From Staphylococcaceae bacterium UBA6286 (lineage in GTDB: Bacteria > Bacillota > Bacilli > Staphylococcales > Staphylococcaceae): DNA of 6,308 nucleotides. Shown piece after piece: positions 1-5,779 of this stretch. The position numbers were made by a program, and so were the translations under genes. How positions within the stretch are numbered: position 1 is the stretch's first letter; each line of letters starts with the position of its first letter. The notes beneath the pieces were generated by a model. The model was not told the DNA's origin, did not search any database, and was given only the letters and a program-made list of their open reading frames with translations. The stretch covers positions 35,922 to 42,229 of the forward strand of contig DJUI01000048.1 of assembly GCA_002438305.1 (NCBI GenBank). Direction: 5' to 3'.

Positions 1-576
1 TCACAAATTCAGCAGCAGATCAAAAATGTATGGGATGTGCTCTCTACATTGACGCCAAGCGAATATTTAGAGTTCCGTGATAAGCTGGGCCATTCTTCAG
101 GCTTCCAGTCCTATCAGAATCGGGTGATTGAATTTTATCTCGGCTATAAGACAGATTATATACTGAAGATTTATTCACATGAGCCGGAAATTCATGCGCA
201 GCTGCTTGAAGCCTACAGCACACCGAGCCTTTATGATGCGGCGATTCATGCCCTGCATCGTGCTGGACTTAATATTGATGCTGATGTCCTTGAGAGAAAG
301 CCTTGCATTACTTACACAGCGAATGACAGCGTGAAAGAAGCTTGGAAAGAAGTCTATAGAAACAGCGAAAAATACTGGCAGTTGTATGAACTTGCCGAAG
401 AACTTGTCGATATAGAAGATCTATTTCAGCAGTGGCGGTTCAGACATATGAAAACAGTAGAACGCATCATTGGATTTAAAGTCGGTACTGGTGGTTCGCA
501 AGGAGTCAATTATTTGAAGAAAGTGCTCGACCAGTACTTCTTCCCTGAATTGTGGCAGCTGCGAACTGAACTGTAA
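1..576 (+). CDS. kynA: Tryptophan 2,3-dioxygenase, C-terminal part (5' end outside window)
   Basis: Haem enzyme that opens the indole ring of L-tryptophan with O2 to give N-formylkynurenine, the first step of kynurenine-type tryptophan breakdown in the cytoplasm. The frame is open from base 1, giving 191 residues, so about 90 N-terminal residues of a family that is usually 270-290 aa lie outside the window. A GTG at 37 is internal and not a start. Visible family signatures are the [16 protein letters not shown] block (residues 22-37), whose Tyr and Arg match the substrate-carboxylate binding residues of the Xanthomonas enzyme. Further on are the haem-ligand histidine in RFRHMKT (His149) and the GTGGS loop, whose Thr163 contacts substrate. 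No part of the C-terminal half seems damaged. The gene ends 26 bases before a strong hairpin terminator, so it is the last gene of its transcript; whether kynB or kynU lie upstream cannot be seen. Confidence 0.93.
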   Translation, partial: SQIQQQIKNVWDVLSTLTPSEYLEFRDKLGHSSGFQSYQNRVIEFYLGYKTDYILKIYSHEPEIHAQLLEAYSTPSLYDAAIHALHRAGLNIDADVLERKPCITYTANDSVKEAWKEVYRNSEKYWQLYELAEELVDIEDLFQQWRFRHMKTVERIIGFKVGTGGSQGVNYLKKVLDQYFFPELWQLRTEL

Positions 577-595
577 TGAAACATCTTATCTCATT

Positions 596-629
596 AAAAA
601 AGCGGCCTTCAAATGTGGTTTGAAGGCCG
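596..629. terminator. Bidirectional intrinsic terminator between kynA and the S-box gene
   Basis: A perfect 11-bp inverted repeat, CGGCCTTCAAA (603-613) and TTTGAAGGCCG (619-629), encloses a 5-base loop. On the plus strand it is followed by TTTCTCGTT. On the minus strand the stem is followed by CTTTTTT, a better U-tract. It therefore ends kynA from the left and the small riboswitch-controlled gene from the right. Confidence 0.92.
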
Positions 630-660
630 TTTCTCGTTAATTTCCACGTTAAATCTTTTT

Positions 661-966
661 CTATTCAGCCGTGCTGTTCGTTTTAGAGATTTTAATCGCT
701 ATTGTATAACCATCCAGTTCCAGCTTCAGTTCTTTATCGTTACTTATATGCTGTGCTGCAATAGCCTCTCCTGCTTTTTGACATGGTTCTCTCTCCACCT
801 GGTTGAGGCGGTAGAAGTCCATCTTACGCTCACTCTTTTCGACTTCTTCTAGTTCTCGCTCGAGACGGTTTCTGTCTGCTGTCTTTATCATGGAACTACT
901 ATAATTGACTGGTTTATAGTTTTCCACTAGTTCTAAATCTGCTAAAATATCTGCTCTTGTTCTCAT
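661..966 (-). CDS. Small protein of unknown function under SAM-riboswitch control
   Basis: I do not recognise this 101-residue protein. The start at 966 is chosen because AGGGGGC (972-978) sits 5 bases upstream; the frame is open to an ATG at 1008, but that codon lies inside the riboswitch terminator and cannot be the normal start. The protein is soluble, with no signal peptide or membrane segment. Residues about 30-60 are rich in Arg, Glu and Lys with helix/coiled-coil character (RNRLERELEEVEKSERK). Residues 78-95 look like a beta hairpin (KELKLELDGYTIAIKI). There is one Cys (Cys62). The gene is monocistronic: it has its own promoter, a SAM-I leader, and a terminator 32 bases after its stop. 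By context it should be expressed when S-adenosylmethionine is low, as for methionine/cysteine biosynthesis or uptake genes. No homology supports a methionine enzyme, so the role stays open. It could also be a neighbour that replaced the switch's original target. Confidence 0.78.
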   Translation of the reverse strand: MRTRADILADLELVENYKPVNYSSSMIKTADRNRLERELEEVEKSERKMDFYRLNQVEREPCQKAGEAIAAQHISNDKELKLELDGYTIAIKISKTNSTAE

Positions 967-971
967 CTTTT

Positions 972-978
972 GCCCCCT
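972..978 (-). promoter_or_regulatory. Ribosome binding site deciding the start of the S-box gene
   Basis: Read on the minus strand, AGGGGGC lies 5 bases before the ATG at 966. It falls just downstream of the riboswitch terminator U-tract, so it is transcribed only if the terminator is not formed. Confidence 0.8.
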
Positions 979-993
979 GGTTATTTTAGTCAC

Positions 994-1030
994 AAAAAAA
1001 TAGCTCATCTTAAAATCAAGAAGAGCTATT
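994..1030 (-). terminator. Riboswitch-controlled intrinsic terminator
   Basis: On the minus strand AATAGCTC-T-TCTT (1030-1018) pairs with AAGA-T-GAGCTATT (1011-999) around a 6-base loop, with one U-U mismatch, and runs into seven T (1000-994). It is the expression platform of the SAM-I riboswitch. Its 5' arm contains TCTTCTT (1018-1024 on the plus strand reads AAGAAGA), which is complementary to AAGAAGA at 1043-1037 at the 3' end of aptamer helix P1. That gives the competing antiterminator. Confidence 0.92.
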
Positions 1031-1039
1031 AGAGAATCT

Positions 1040-1137
1040 TCTTATCTTTCAAGATATACTTGTTGGAATTAGCACAGTGCATAAGCCTGCTGCTGAGGTT
1101 TCATAGGGCCAAGTCCCTCCACCTGCTCTGAATAAGA
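1040..1137 (-). ncRNA. SAM-I (S-box) riboswitch aptamer
   Basis: The minus strand carries the conserved S-box core: CAGGTGGAGGGACTTGGCCC followed by TATGAAACC, then AGCAGGCTTATGCACTGTGC and TAATTCC. Helix P1 forms from TCTTAT (1137-1132) and ATAAGA (1045-1040). P3 is the GCAC/GTGC hairpin. P4 is CAAG-TATAT-CTTG, followed by the usual purine-rich GAAAGAT joining back to P1. The kink-turn/pseudoknot GGCCC and the ATGAAACC SAM-binding segment are both intact. S-adenosylmethionine binding stabilises P1 and frees the terminator at 994-1030; without SAM the 3' side of P1 forms an antiterminator and the gene at 661-966 is transcribed. That logic is established for the family, and all required complementarities are present here. 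Confidence 0.96.
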
Positions 1138-1161
1138 TACGAGCTATTAATTTGTAAAGTG

Positions 1162-1190
1162 ATTATATCATACTACCTTCTATTTGTGTA
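1162..1190 (-). promoter_or_regulatory. Sigma-A promoter of the S-box leader
   Basis: On the minus strand TACACA (1190-1185, four of six matches to TTGACA) is followed after 17 bases by a perfect TATAAT (1167-1162). Transcription would start near 1155, about 18 bases before aptamer helix P1. This gives the small gene its own transcript, starting just after the azoreductase stop codon. Confidence 0.7.
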
Positions 1191-1194
1191 GTAT
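1170..1194. repeat. Inverted repeat over the S-box promoter spacer and -35
   Basis: ATACTAC (1170-1176) and GTAGTAT (1188-1194) form a perfect 7-bp dyad with an 11-base centre. It spans the -35 and most of the spacer, directly after the azoreductase stop. There is no U-tract on either strand, so it is a poor terminator for the azoreductase; an operator for a dimeric regulator is the other reading. Confidence 0.5.
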
Positions 1195-1829
1195 TAGAAT
1201 GTTTTACCTAATGCTTCACCGCGTTTAATACCGTCAGCTTTGATTTCTTCTGCTTTTTCAGGGTTTGCATTATGGCCTTCAATAATCAGTTCTTCATATG
1301 ACGGCACACCTGTAAAGTTCATGATTTGTTTCAAGTAACGGTTGCCAAGTTCAAGTTCAGCTGCTGGTCCTTCTGAATAGTAACCACCGCGTGCTTGAAT
1401 GTGAAGTGCTTTTTTGTCAGTTAATAAGCCGACTGCGCCTTCAGCTGTATATTTGAATGCTTTACCTGCAACTGCGACTGCATCGATATATGCTTTCATT
1501 ACTGCCGGGAAAGAGAAGTTCCAGAATGGTGTCACAAAAACATATTTGTCAGCAGCAGCAAACTGATCGCTTAATTCATTTAAACGATTAACTTTTTGTT
1601 GTTCTGTCTCAGATAATTTTGCGAACTCTTCACCAGACTGTAATTTACCCCAGCCGGAGAAAACGTCGCTGTCGATTAACGGGATGAATGTATTGTATAA
1701 GTCGATGTGAACGACGTCATGATCTGGATTAGCTGCTTTGTAGCTGTCAATGAATGATTGACCAGCTGCCATAGAGAATGAAGCCGCTGCATCGTTTGGA
1801 TGTGCTGTAATGTATAAAACTTGAGTCAT
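1194..1829 (-). CDS. azoR: FMN-dependent NADH-azoreductase (AcpD/AzoR flavodoxin-like family)
   Basis: A cytoplasmic, usually homodimeric FMN flavoprotein that uses NAD(P)H for two-electron reduction of quinones, azo compounds and similar electrophiles. Its natural role is generally taken to be protection against quinone stress. At 211 residues it has the full family length. The flavodoxin-like fold starts with the VLYITAHPN strand-loop (residues 4-12), the FMN-phosphate region. [18 protein letters not shown] (101-118) matches the family P-x-W/Y-N-F-x-x-P flavin-binding segment, and QARGG (145-149) is the second FMN loop. The [21 protein letters not shown] stretch near 154-174 is also typical. 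No good Shine-Dalgarno precedes the ATG: the upstream bases are AAAGTCGGCTAATATT, so initiation is weak or the mRNA is nearly leaderless. It is divergent from the drug exporter; both fit a detoxification theme, but no shared regulator is seen. Confidence 0.93.
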   Translation of the reverse strand: MTQVLYITAHPNDAAASFSMAAGQSFIDSYKAANPDHDVVHIDLYNTFIPLIDSDVFSGWGKLQSGEEFAKLSETEQQKVNRLNELSDQFAAADKYVFVTPFWNFSFPAVMKAYIDAVAVAGKAFKYTAEGAVGLLTDKKALHIQARGGYYSEGPAAELELGNRYLKQIMNFTGVPSYEELIIEGHNANPEKAEEIKADGIKRGEALGKTF

Positions 1830-1853
1830 AATATTAGCCGACTTTATATATTT

Positions 1854-1891
1854 ATTATATTTGATATAATTATTATATTAATATTTCTAAT
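1854..1891 (-). promoter_or_regulatory. Probable azoR promoter region with alternating AT half-sites
   Basis: Reading leftward, CTGCAA (about 1899-1894) and TATAAT (1877-1872) with a 16-base spacer form a possible promoter. The -10 lies in ATTATAT (1872-1878), one of three alternating 7-base half-sites: ATTATAT (1854-1860), ATATAAT (1864-1870) and ATTATAT (1872-1878). Each neighbouring pair is a perfect inverted repeat, with 3-base and 1-base centres. A second TATAAT lies at 1859-1854. The base composition is extreme, so both promoter and operator are tentative. Confidence 0.4.
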
Positions 1892-1967
1892 GATTGCAGC
1901 CCTTTAAACTTAATTTTAATCGAAAGTGTAAAACATTACTTGATAGACTCTTATGGTTTTCAATCAT

Positions 1968-1996
1968 TTGACATCAATTTACATCATCATTAAAGT
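1968..1996 (+). promoter_or_regulatory. Sigma-A promoter of the exporter gene
   Basis: A perfect TTGACA (1968-1973) is followed after 17 bases by TAAAGT (1991-1996, four of six to TATAAT). Transcription would start near 2003, giving a leader of about 45 bases. A small dyad, ATGTA (2005-2009) and TACAT (2016-2020), lies right at the expected start of transcription, where a repressor could act. Confidence 0.65.
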
Positions 1997-2035
1997 AAAT
2001 ACGAATGTATCACTGTACATCAATGAACAACAATC

Positions 2036-2040
2036 GGAGG
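2036..2040 (+). promoter_or_regulatory. Ribosome binding site deciding the exporter start
   Basis: GGAGG is only 1 base from an ATG at 2042 but 7 bases from the next in-frame ATG at 2048. The second spacing is the workable one, so translation should begin at 2048. Confidence 0.8.
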
Positions 2041-2047
2041 AATGACA

Positions 2048-3805
2048 ATGGCTCGTGGAAGCGCAGCAAAAGAAAAATCGACAGCAAAATTCTCAGATTT
2101 CTATCAGCTGTTGAAACGTTCAGGAATTAAACGGAAGCTATTTATATTAGGAATTGCAATGACCTTGATAGGAACAGTTGGTTCGTTGATTGTACCCATG
2201 TTGACGCAGCGTTTTATCGACGGATTTGATACAGACTCTGTTACGACAGGTTTAATCCTATTAATTGTCTTTATATTTTTACTAAGTGCCATATTCAACG
2301 GAGTGTCTAACTATGTACTGGCTAATGTGGGACAAAGTATTATCAGAGGATTACGCGAAATTATTTGGGATAAGTTTTTAAAGTTGCCGGTCAGCTATTT
2401 TGATACTACAAAAAGCGGTGTGTCTGTCAGTCGTATCGTTAATGATACTTCTGTTCTAAAAGATTTAATCACTCGCCACTTTCCATCTGTCATTAGTGGG
2501 ATGCTGACCATTGTCGGTTCGGTTATCATATTGTTCATCCTTGACTGGAAGATGTCTCTGCTAATGTTCATTGCCGTACCTCTTGCAGTCGCTGTAATCA
2601 TTCCGCTTGGCCGGCGAATGACTAAAGTCTCACGGGCACTGCAAAACGAAACTGCAAGTTTCTCCGGCAACTTACAGGAGACATTAAGTGAAGTGCGACT
2701 GATGAAATCGTTCAACGGTGAAGATTACGAGCGCTCGAAAGCTCGTCAAGGAATTCAAAATCTCTACCGTTTTGGTATGCAGGAAGCTAAAATCAATGCT
2801 TATTTATCTCCTCTCATGTCCACTGTCATGATGCTGATGATCCTGCTCATCATTGGTTATGGCGGTGTACGTGTCGCAGACGGGACATTGACAATTGGTA
2901 AGCTTGTAGCTTTTCTGCTTTATTTGTTTCAGATTATTATGCCGATGACAACATTCGGTCTATTCTTCAATGAATACAACAAAGCACTAGGTGCAACAGA
3001 ACGTATTGCCGATATTTTAAAGTATGAAGAAGAACCGAATACCGGCACTTATCACGATCCGCTTGAATTCAGTGCTCTGCATTTTGAACATGTGTATTTC
3101 AGCTATAACGATGGTACACCTGTGCTTACTGATATTACACTCGATGCCGACCGTAACCAGACCATTGCTTTTGTCGGTCCGAGCGGCAGCGGTAAATCCA
3201 CGCTATTCTCTTTAATCGAACGCTATTACGAAGTAAACAGCGGCGCGATTGAAATTGACGGCGTGAATATTAAAGATATTCCTATGCACGTGCTGCGTGA
3301 TAATATCGGCTATGTCGCCCAGGAAAGTGCCATTATATCCGGTACGATTCGCGACAATATTTTATATGGCTCACGTCCTGGCGAATACAACGAAGCGGAT
3401 ATTACTCAAGCTATTGAACAATCCTACGCCAAAGAATTTATCGATGAACTAGAAGACGGACTGGAGACAGAGGTCGGTGAGCGAGGCATTAAATTGTCCG
3501 GCGGCCAGAAGCAGCGGATCAGCATCGCAAGAGCGTTCCTGCGAAATCCTAAACTATTAATGCTCGATGAAGCAACAGCAAGCCTCGACGCTCGAAGCGA
3601 AAAATACGTACAGGATGCTTTAAGTGAATTAATGCAGGGCAGAACAGTGCTCGTCATCGCGCATCGCTTGTCTACTATCATTAATTCAGACAAAATTTAT
3701 TTTATCGACAATGGTCACTTGACAGGAAGCGGTACTCATCAGGACCTAATATCAACACACGCGATGTATCGTACATTCACAGAGCAGCAGTTTGGTCATC
3801 AATGA
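2048..3805 (+). CDS. bmrA: BmrA-like ABC multidrug exporter (fused membrane and ATPase half-transporter)
   Basis: A 585-residue half-transporter expected to homodimerise in the cytoplasmic membrane and pump hydrophobic drugs outward using ATP. The order is a six-helix membrane domain (hydrophobic stretches near 31-53, 67-90, 145-164, 167-186, 255-277 and 284-303) and then a nucleotide-binding domain. Motifs are all intact: A-loop aromatic near the YFSYNDG segment, Walker A GPSGSGKST (377-385), Q-loop YVAQES (Gln425), signature LSGGQ (483-487), Walker B LLMLDE with catalytic Glu508, D-loop SLD, and switch His539 in IAHRLS. Segments such as KLPVSYFDT, LVAFLLYLFQIIMPM and TFTEQQ closely resemble Bacillus subtilis BmrA (YvcC, 589 aa). 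I am sure of the ABC-B class and fairly sure of the BmrA subgroup; actual substrates cannot be read from sequence. It is transcribed alone and converges with the next cluster. Confidence 0.93.
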   Translation: MARGSAAKEKSTAKFSDFYQLLKRSGIKRKLFILGIAMTLIGTVGSLIVPMLTQRFIDGFDTDSVTTGLILLIVFIFLLSAIFNGVSNYVLANVGQSIIRGLREIIWDKFLKLPVSYFDTTKSGVSVSRIVNDTSVLKDLITRHFPSVISGMLTIVGSVIILFILDWKMSLLMFIAVPLAVAVIIPLGRRMTKVSRALQNETASFSGNLQETLSEVRLMKSFNGEDYERSKARQGIQNLYRFGMQEAKINAYLSPLMSTVMMLMILLIIGYGGVRVADGTLTIGKLVAFLLYLFQIIMPMTTFGLFFNEYNKALGATERIADILKYEEEPNTGTYHDPLEFSALHFEHVYFSYNDGTPVLTDITLDADRNQTIAFVGPSGSGKSTLFSLIERYYEVNSGAIEIDGVNIKDIPMHVLRDNIGYVAQESAIISGTIRDNILYGSRPGEYNEADITQAIEQSYAKEFIDELEDGLETEVGERGIKLSGGQKQRISIARAFLRNPKLLMLDEATASLDARSEKYVQDALSELMQGRTVLVIAHRLSTIINSDKIYFIDNGHLTGSGTHQDLISTHAMYRTFTEQQFGHQ

Positions 3806-3828
3806 ATAGATTCATAGTTTTAATCGCG

Positions 3829-4110
3829 TCACAACAAAACGGAAATCCTTGATGGATTTCCGTTTTGTTGTCTCCAGAATGTATCGCAGTCTTTCTTATC
3901 TTCGATATTAAAGTCAATGATCTTCTTCAGCAGCTCGTTATCCACCGACTGTGAGAATTTGATACGAAATAATCCTTTTGTCCGGCTATATCCTGCTTGC
4001 TGAATAGCCTCTTCAAATTGCGCTATTCCCTTATGTTCAGGAGCAATGGAAATATGCTGATTACTGTCTTCAATCGTTTGAACAAATTCATCAACATCGT
4101 TAATTATCAT
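3829..4110 (-). CDS. Short YdhG/Fra-like (DUF1801) protein lacking the domain middle
   Basis: Residues about 19-80 of this 93-residue protein match the C-terminal half of the DUF1801/YdhG family: a HISIAPE strand, an AGY turn, RIKF, and the DFNIEDKKDCDTFWR end, very like Bacillus YdhG (Fra), a frataxin-like protein linked to iron delivery for Fe-S cluster assembly. Family members are about 120-140 aa. They carry a central block with a K-W-N-Q-P-M-F-type motif between the N-terminal helix and the IAPE strand, and that block is absent here. The first 15 residues (DVDEFVQTIEDS) still resemble the family's N-terminus, which points to an in-frame internal deletion of roughly 40-45 residues. A good GGGAGGAG site ends 2 bases before the ATG (core spacing short, 4 bases). 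The last 13 or so residues after TFWR are encoded by a terminator hairpin and look like a read-through tail. It may be a decayed gene that still has an open frame, or a minimal variant. Confidence 0.68.
   Translation of the reverse strand: MIINDVDEFVQTIEDSNQHISIAPEHKGIAQFEEAIQQAGYSRTKGLFRIKFSQSVDNELLKKIIDFNIEDKKDCDTFWRQQNGNPSRISVLL
3831..3871. terminator. Bidirectional terminator inside the ydhG-like 3' coding end
   Basis: A perfect 18-bp inverted repeat (3831-3848 and 3854-3871) with the loop TTGAT. The GC-richer core CGGAAATCC/GGATTTCCG is followed by TTTTGTTGT on both strands because the tail is part of the symmetry, so it works either way. It ends the exporter (stop at 3805) and, on the minus strand, contains the last 13 sense codons of the ydhG-like gene and the first base read of its TGA stop. 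Confidence 0.9.
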
Positions 4111-4132
4111 CTCTCCTCCCAGTTATCCATTA

Positions 4133-4138
4133 ATTATA
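4133..4138 (-). promoter_or_regulatory. Possible -10 box before the ydhG-like gene
   Basis: TATAAT on the minus strand lies in the 44-base gap between the TspO-like stop and the ydhG-like ATG. No convincing -35 is found 16-18 bases upstream. The gene may simply be co-transcribed with ppk2 and the TspO-like gene. Confidence 0.3.
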
Positions 4139-4154
4139 ATCGATTCAGCATCGT

Positions 4155-4883
4155 TTAAGTACGTTGTTTTAACTGTTTAACCACGATGATGAGTGTGGTC
4201 ACTGCAAGTGCTATGAGTGAAATAATGAGGACAGTTGTCAATAATTGATAGTTACCATCAGTCTCAATGATGATGGCACTGTATGCCCAGATGAAGATGA
4301 GCGGATAAACAAAATCGTGGTATTTAAAAGCAATGTATACGGCAAGTGCGAGAGCTACTACCAGCATCATATTGCCCCAGCTCAGTTCAGACAAGCCAAG
4401 AACAGAAGTTACACCCATTGATTTTACCCAAGTAAAAATATTAACGATAGTTGCAACAGTGACCCAGCCAAAATAACTACTGAAGACGAATCGATCAAAT
4501 CCATTATATTGATGATTCGAAACTTTTCGGTACATCACAATAAGTGTCACCAAGAGTGCCGCAATGACAATCACTGATAAGCCTTTGAAACCGTTTGAAA
4601 ACACATAAATCCATAGTCCATTAATGATGAAATTGAGTGCCGGCCAGAACGTTAAATGGTGCTGTGAGCCTGCTGTGCTTTTGACCATGAATAATTTAAT
4701 AATCCATATGCCGAGAAGTAAGTAAATCAAACCCCAGATTGAAAAGGCATATCCTGCCGGCTGAATGAGTGTCTTTGACTCGTCTGCAACGTTACCGACG
4801 TTCATTGAAGACAAATAATTGACTGCAAGCATCGCTAAATAAAGGATTAAATAGATGGCTGCCCATCTTCTAGTCTCTCTCAT
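4155..4883 (-). CDS. TspO/MBR-related multi-pass membrane protein
   Basis: A 242-residue, very hydrophobic protein with about eight predicted membrane segments (near residues 8-25, 44-66, 79-97, 102-118, 131-152, 169-187, 190-206 and 212-236). The PAGYAFSIWGLIYLLL block at 42-57 is the hallmark of the enlarged TspO/MBR-related ('tryptophan-rich sensory protein') group found in Bacilli. Classical TspO is about 160 aa with five helices and binds tetrapyrroles and sterols; the longer group is not characterised as far as I know, so no ligand is claimed. The start is fixed by an ATGA overlap with the ppk2 stop (4880-4883). GAGGG about 6 bases upstream, inside the ppk2 end, acts as ribosome binding site. 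The overlap implies translational coupling to ppk2. The C-terminus is short and basic (VKQLKQRT), probably cytoplasmic. Confidence 0.75.
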   Translation of the reverse strand: MRETRRWAAIYLILYLAMLAVNYLSSMNVGNVADESKTLIQPAGYAFSIWGLIYLLLGIWIIKLFMVKSTAGSQHHLTFWPALNFIINGLWIYVFSNGFKGLSVIVIAALLVTLIVMYRKVSNHQYNGFDRFVFSSYFGWVTVATIVNIFTWVKSMGVTSVLGLSELSWGNMMLVVALALAVYIAFKYHDFVYPLIFIWAYSAIIIETDGNYQLLTTVLIISLIALAVTTLIIVVKQLKQRT

Positions 4884-5749
4884 GCTGTTCCCTCGTGTTC
4901 AAGCTTTTTAATATAGTCGTTCAGTTTCTCTTTATCTTCTCCAGTGATTTCTGGAAATTTCGGATCAATGTCTTTCAACAGTTCAATCATGATTTGTGAG
5001 ACAATACTTCGACTATGCCACTCGTCATCTGCCGGTATAATGTACCACGGGCTGTATTCAGTCGATGTTTCCTGCAGCATCTCTTCAAATATTTGCTGAT
5101 AAGTATCCCAGTGCTCCCGTTCTTTAACATCGTTGAATGAAAATTCCCAGTTTTTATTAGGATTTTTCATTCTTTCAAGTAAACGTTCACGCTGTTTGTC
5201 GCGCGACATATTGAAAAAGAATTTTATGACATAAAAACCATTCTCGTGTAAATATCGCTCGTAATCGTTAATCTGTCTGTACCTTAACTTCCACACCTCT
5301 TCTTTGCCAATGTGTTTCGGCACCTCTACATCTTTCACTAAATCATGAACACGTGTGACAATGACTTCCTCATAATACGAACGGTTCAGTATAGCAATCT
5401 CTCCTCGTGCCGGCAGTCCATCGTGTAGACGCCACATATAATCATGTTTGCTCTCTTCTTCTGATGGTTTTTTGAAAGAGGTTGTCTTTAAGCCTTGTGC
5501 ATTCAAATTGGAAAAGATATAGCTGATTGTCTCATCTTTACCTGCAGCATCCAGTGCCTGAAGCACGACAAGAATGCCGTTTTTCTCTTCAGCATGCAGT
5601 TTTAGATGAAGATCTTTCAGTTCTGTAACAAGCCCTGGAATCACTTCATCTCTAATAGTATTGTTATGCTGCTGTTTCCCTTCACTCGGCGGATAATCGG
5701 CGAGCTTTATCGCTTTGCCGGCTGGTACTTGATAAGAATTCAACGTCAT
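4880..5749 (-). CDS. ppk2: Polyphosphate kinase 2 family protein (class III-like)
   Basis: A 289-residue soluble P-loop phosphotransferase that uses polyphosphate as donor to phosphorylate nucleotides. Class III members accept AMP and ADP, so they can regenerate ADP/ATP from AMP. Walker A is LDAAGKDET (residues 66-74, Lys71). The Walker B region is ILNRSYYEEVIVTRVH (120-135), with Asn and Arg as in the family's F-N-R-S-x-Y-E-x-V block. The lid and C-terminal part show RQINDYERYLHENGF (158-172), KNWEFSFNDVKERE (199-212) and WYIIPADDEWHSR (235-247), all typical. The family's usual LDAAGKDGT appears here as KDE, a mild change. The start at 5749 is preferred over in-frame ATGs at 5821 and 5806 because AGGGAGG (5758-5764) lies 8 bases upstream and the extra residues match nothing in the family. 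It is the first gene of a ppk2-TspO unit with a sigma-B-like promoter. Confidence 0.93.
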   Translation of the reverse strand: MTLNSYQVPAGKAIKLADYPPSEGKQQHNNTIRDEVIPGLVTELKDLHLKLHAEEKNGILVVLQALDAAGKDETISYIFSNLNAQGLKTTSFKKPSEEESKHDYMWRLHDGLPARGEIAILNRSYYEEVIVTRVHDLVKDVEVPKHIGKEEVWKLRYRQINDYERYLHENGFYVIKFFFNMSRDKQRERLLERMKNPNKNWEFSFNDVKEREHWDTYQQIFEEMLQETSTEYSPWYIIPADDEWHSRSIVSQIMIELLKDIDPKFPEITGEDKEKLNDYIKKLEHEGTA

Positions 5750-5757
5750 TTGTAAAA

Positions 5758-5764
5758 CCTCCCT
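5758..5764 (-). promoter_or_regulatory. Ribosome binding site deciding the ppk2 start
   Basis: AGGGAGG on the minus strand, 8 bases before the ATG at 5749. The ATGs further upstream in the same frame (5821, 5806) have no comparable site, and they lie upstream of the expected transcription start. Confidence 0.85.
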
Positions 5765-5779
5765 GTATTTATCCGTATT

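Noticed and set aside
613..852. Plus-strand open frame opposite the S-box gene
   Set aside because: It starts inside a terminator hairpin, has no ribosome binding site, and its Phe/Leu-rich translation is the typical shadow of a Lys/Glu-rich gene on the other strand.
967..1008. 14-codon upstream extension of the S-box gene to an ATG at 1008
   Set aside because: The codon lies in the riboswitch terminator and has no ribosome binding site, whereas AGGGGGC precedes the ATG at 966.
1890..1909. GTTTAA on the minus strand before azoR as a sigma-B -35
   Set aside because: No GGGWAT-like -10 occurs 12-15 bases downstream, so the hexamer alone is not evidence.
1971..2022. Three copies of ACATCA as a repeat array or CRISPR-like element
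   Set aside because: The unit is only six bases with uneven spacing (10 and 36 bases), easily due to chance in AT-rich DNA.
2042..2047. ATG at 2042 as exporter start
   Set aside because: It is only 1 base from GGAGG; the ATG at 2048 has normal spacing.
2104..3693. Open frames on the minus strand and in another plus frame (2104-2298, 2395-2715, 3024-3215, 3424-3693) within the exporter
   Set aside because: All lie inside an intact 585-residue ABC transporter gene, have no ribosome binding sites and show no recognisable domains.
4107..4130. Seven-codon mini-ORF (MDNWEER) whose TGA overlaps the ydhG-like ATG
   Set aside because: It has no ribosome binding site of its own and overlaps the ydhG ribosome binding site; it looks coincidental.
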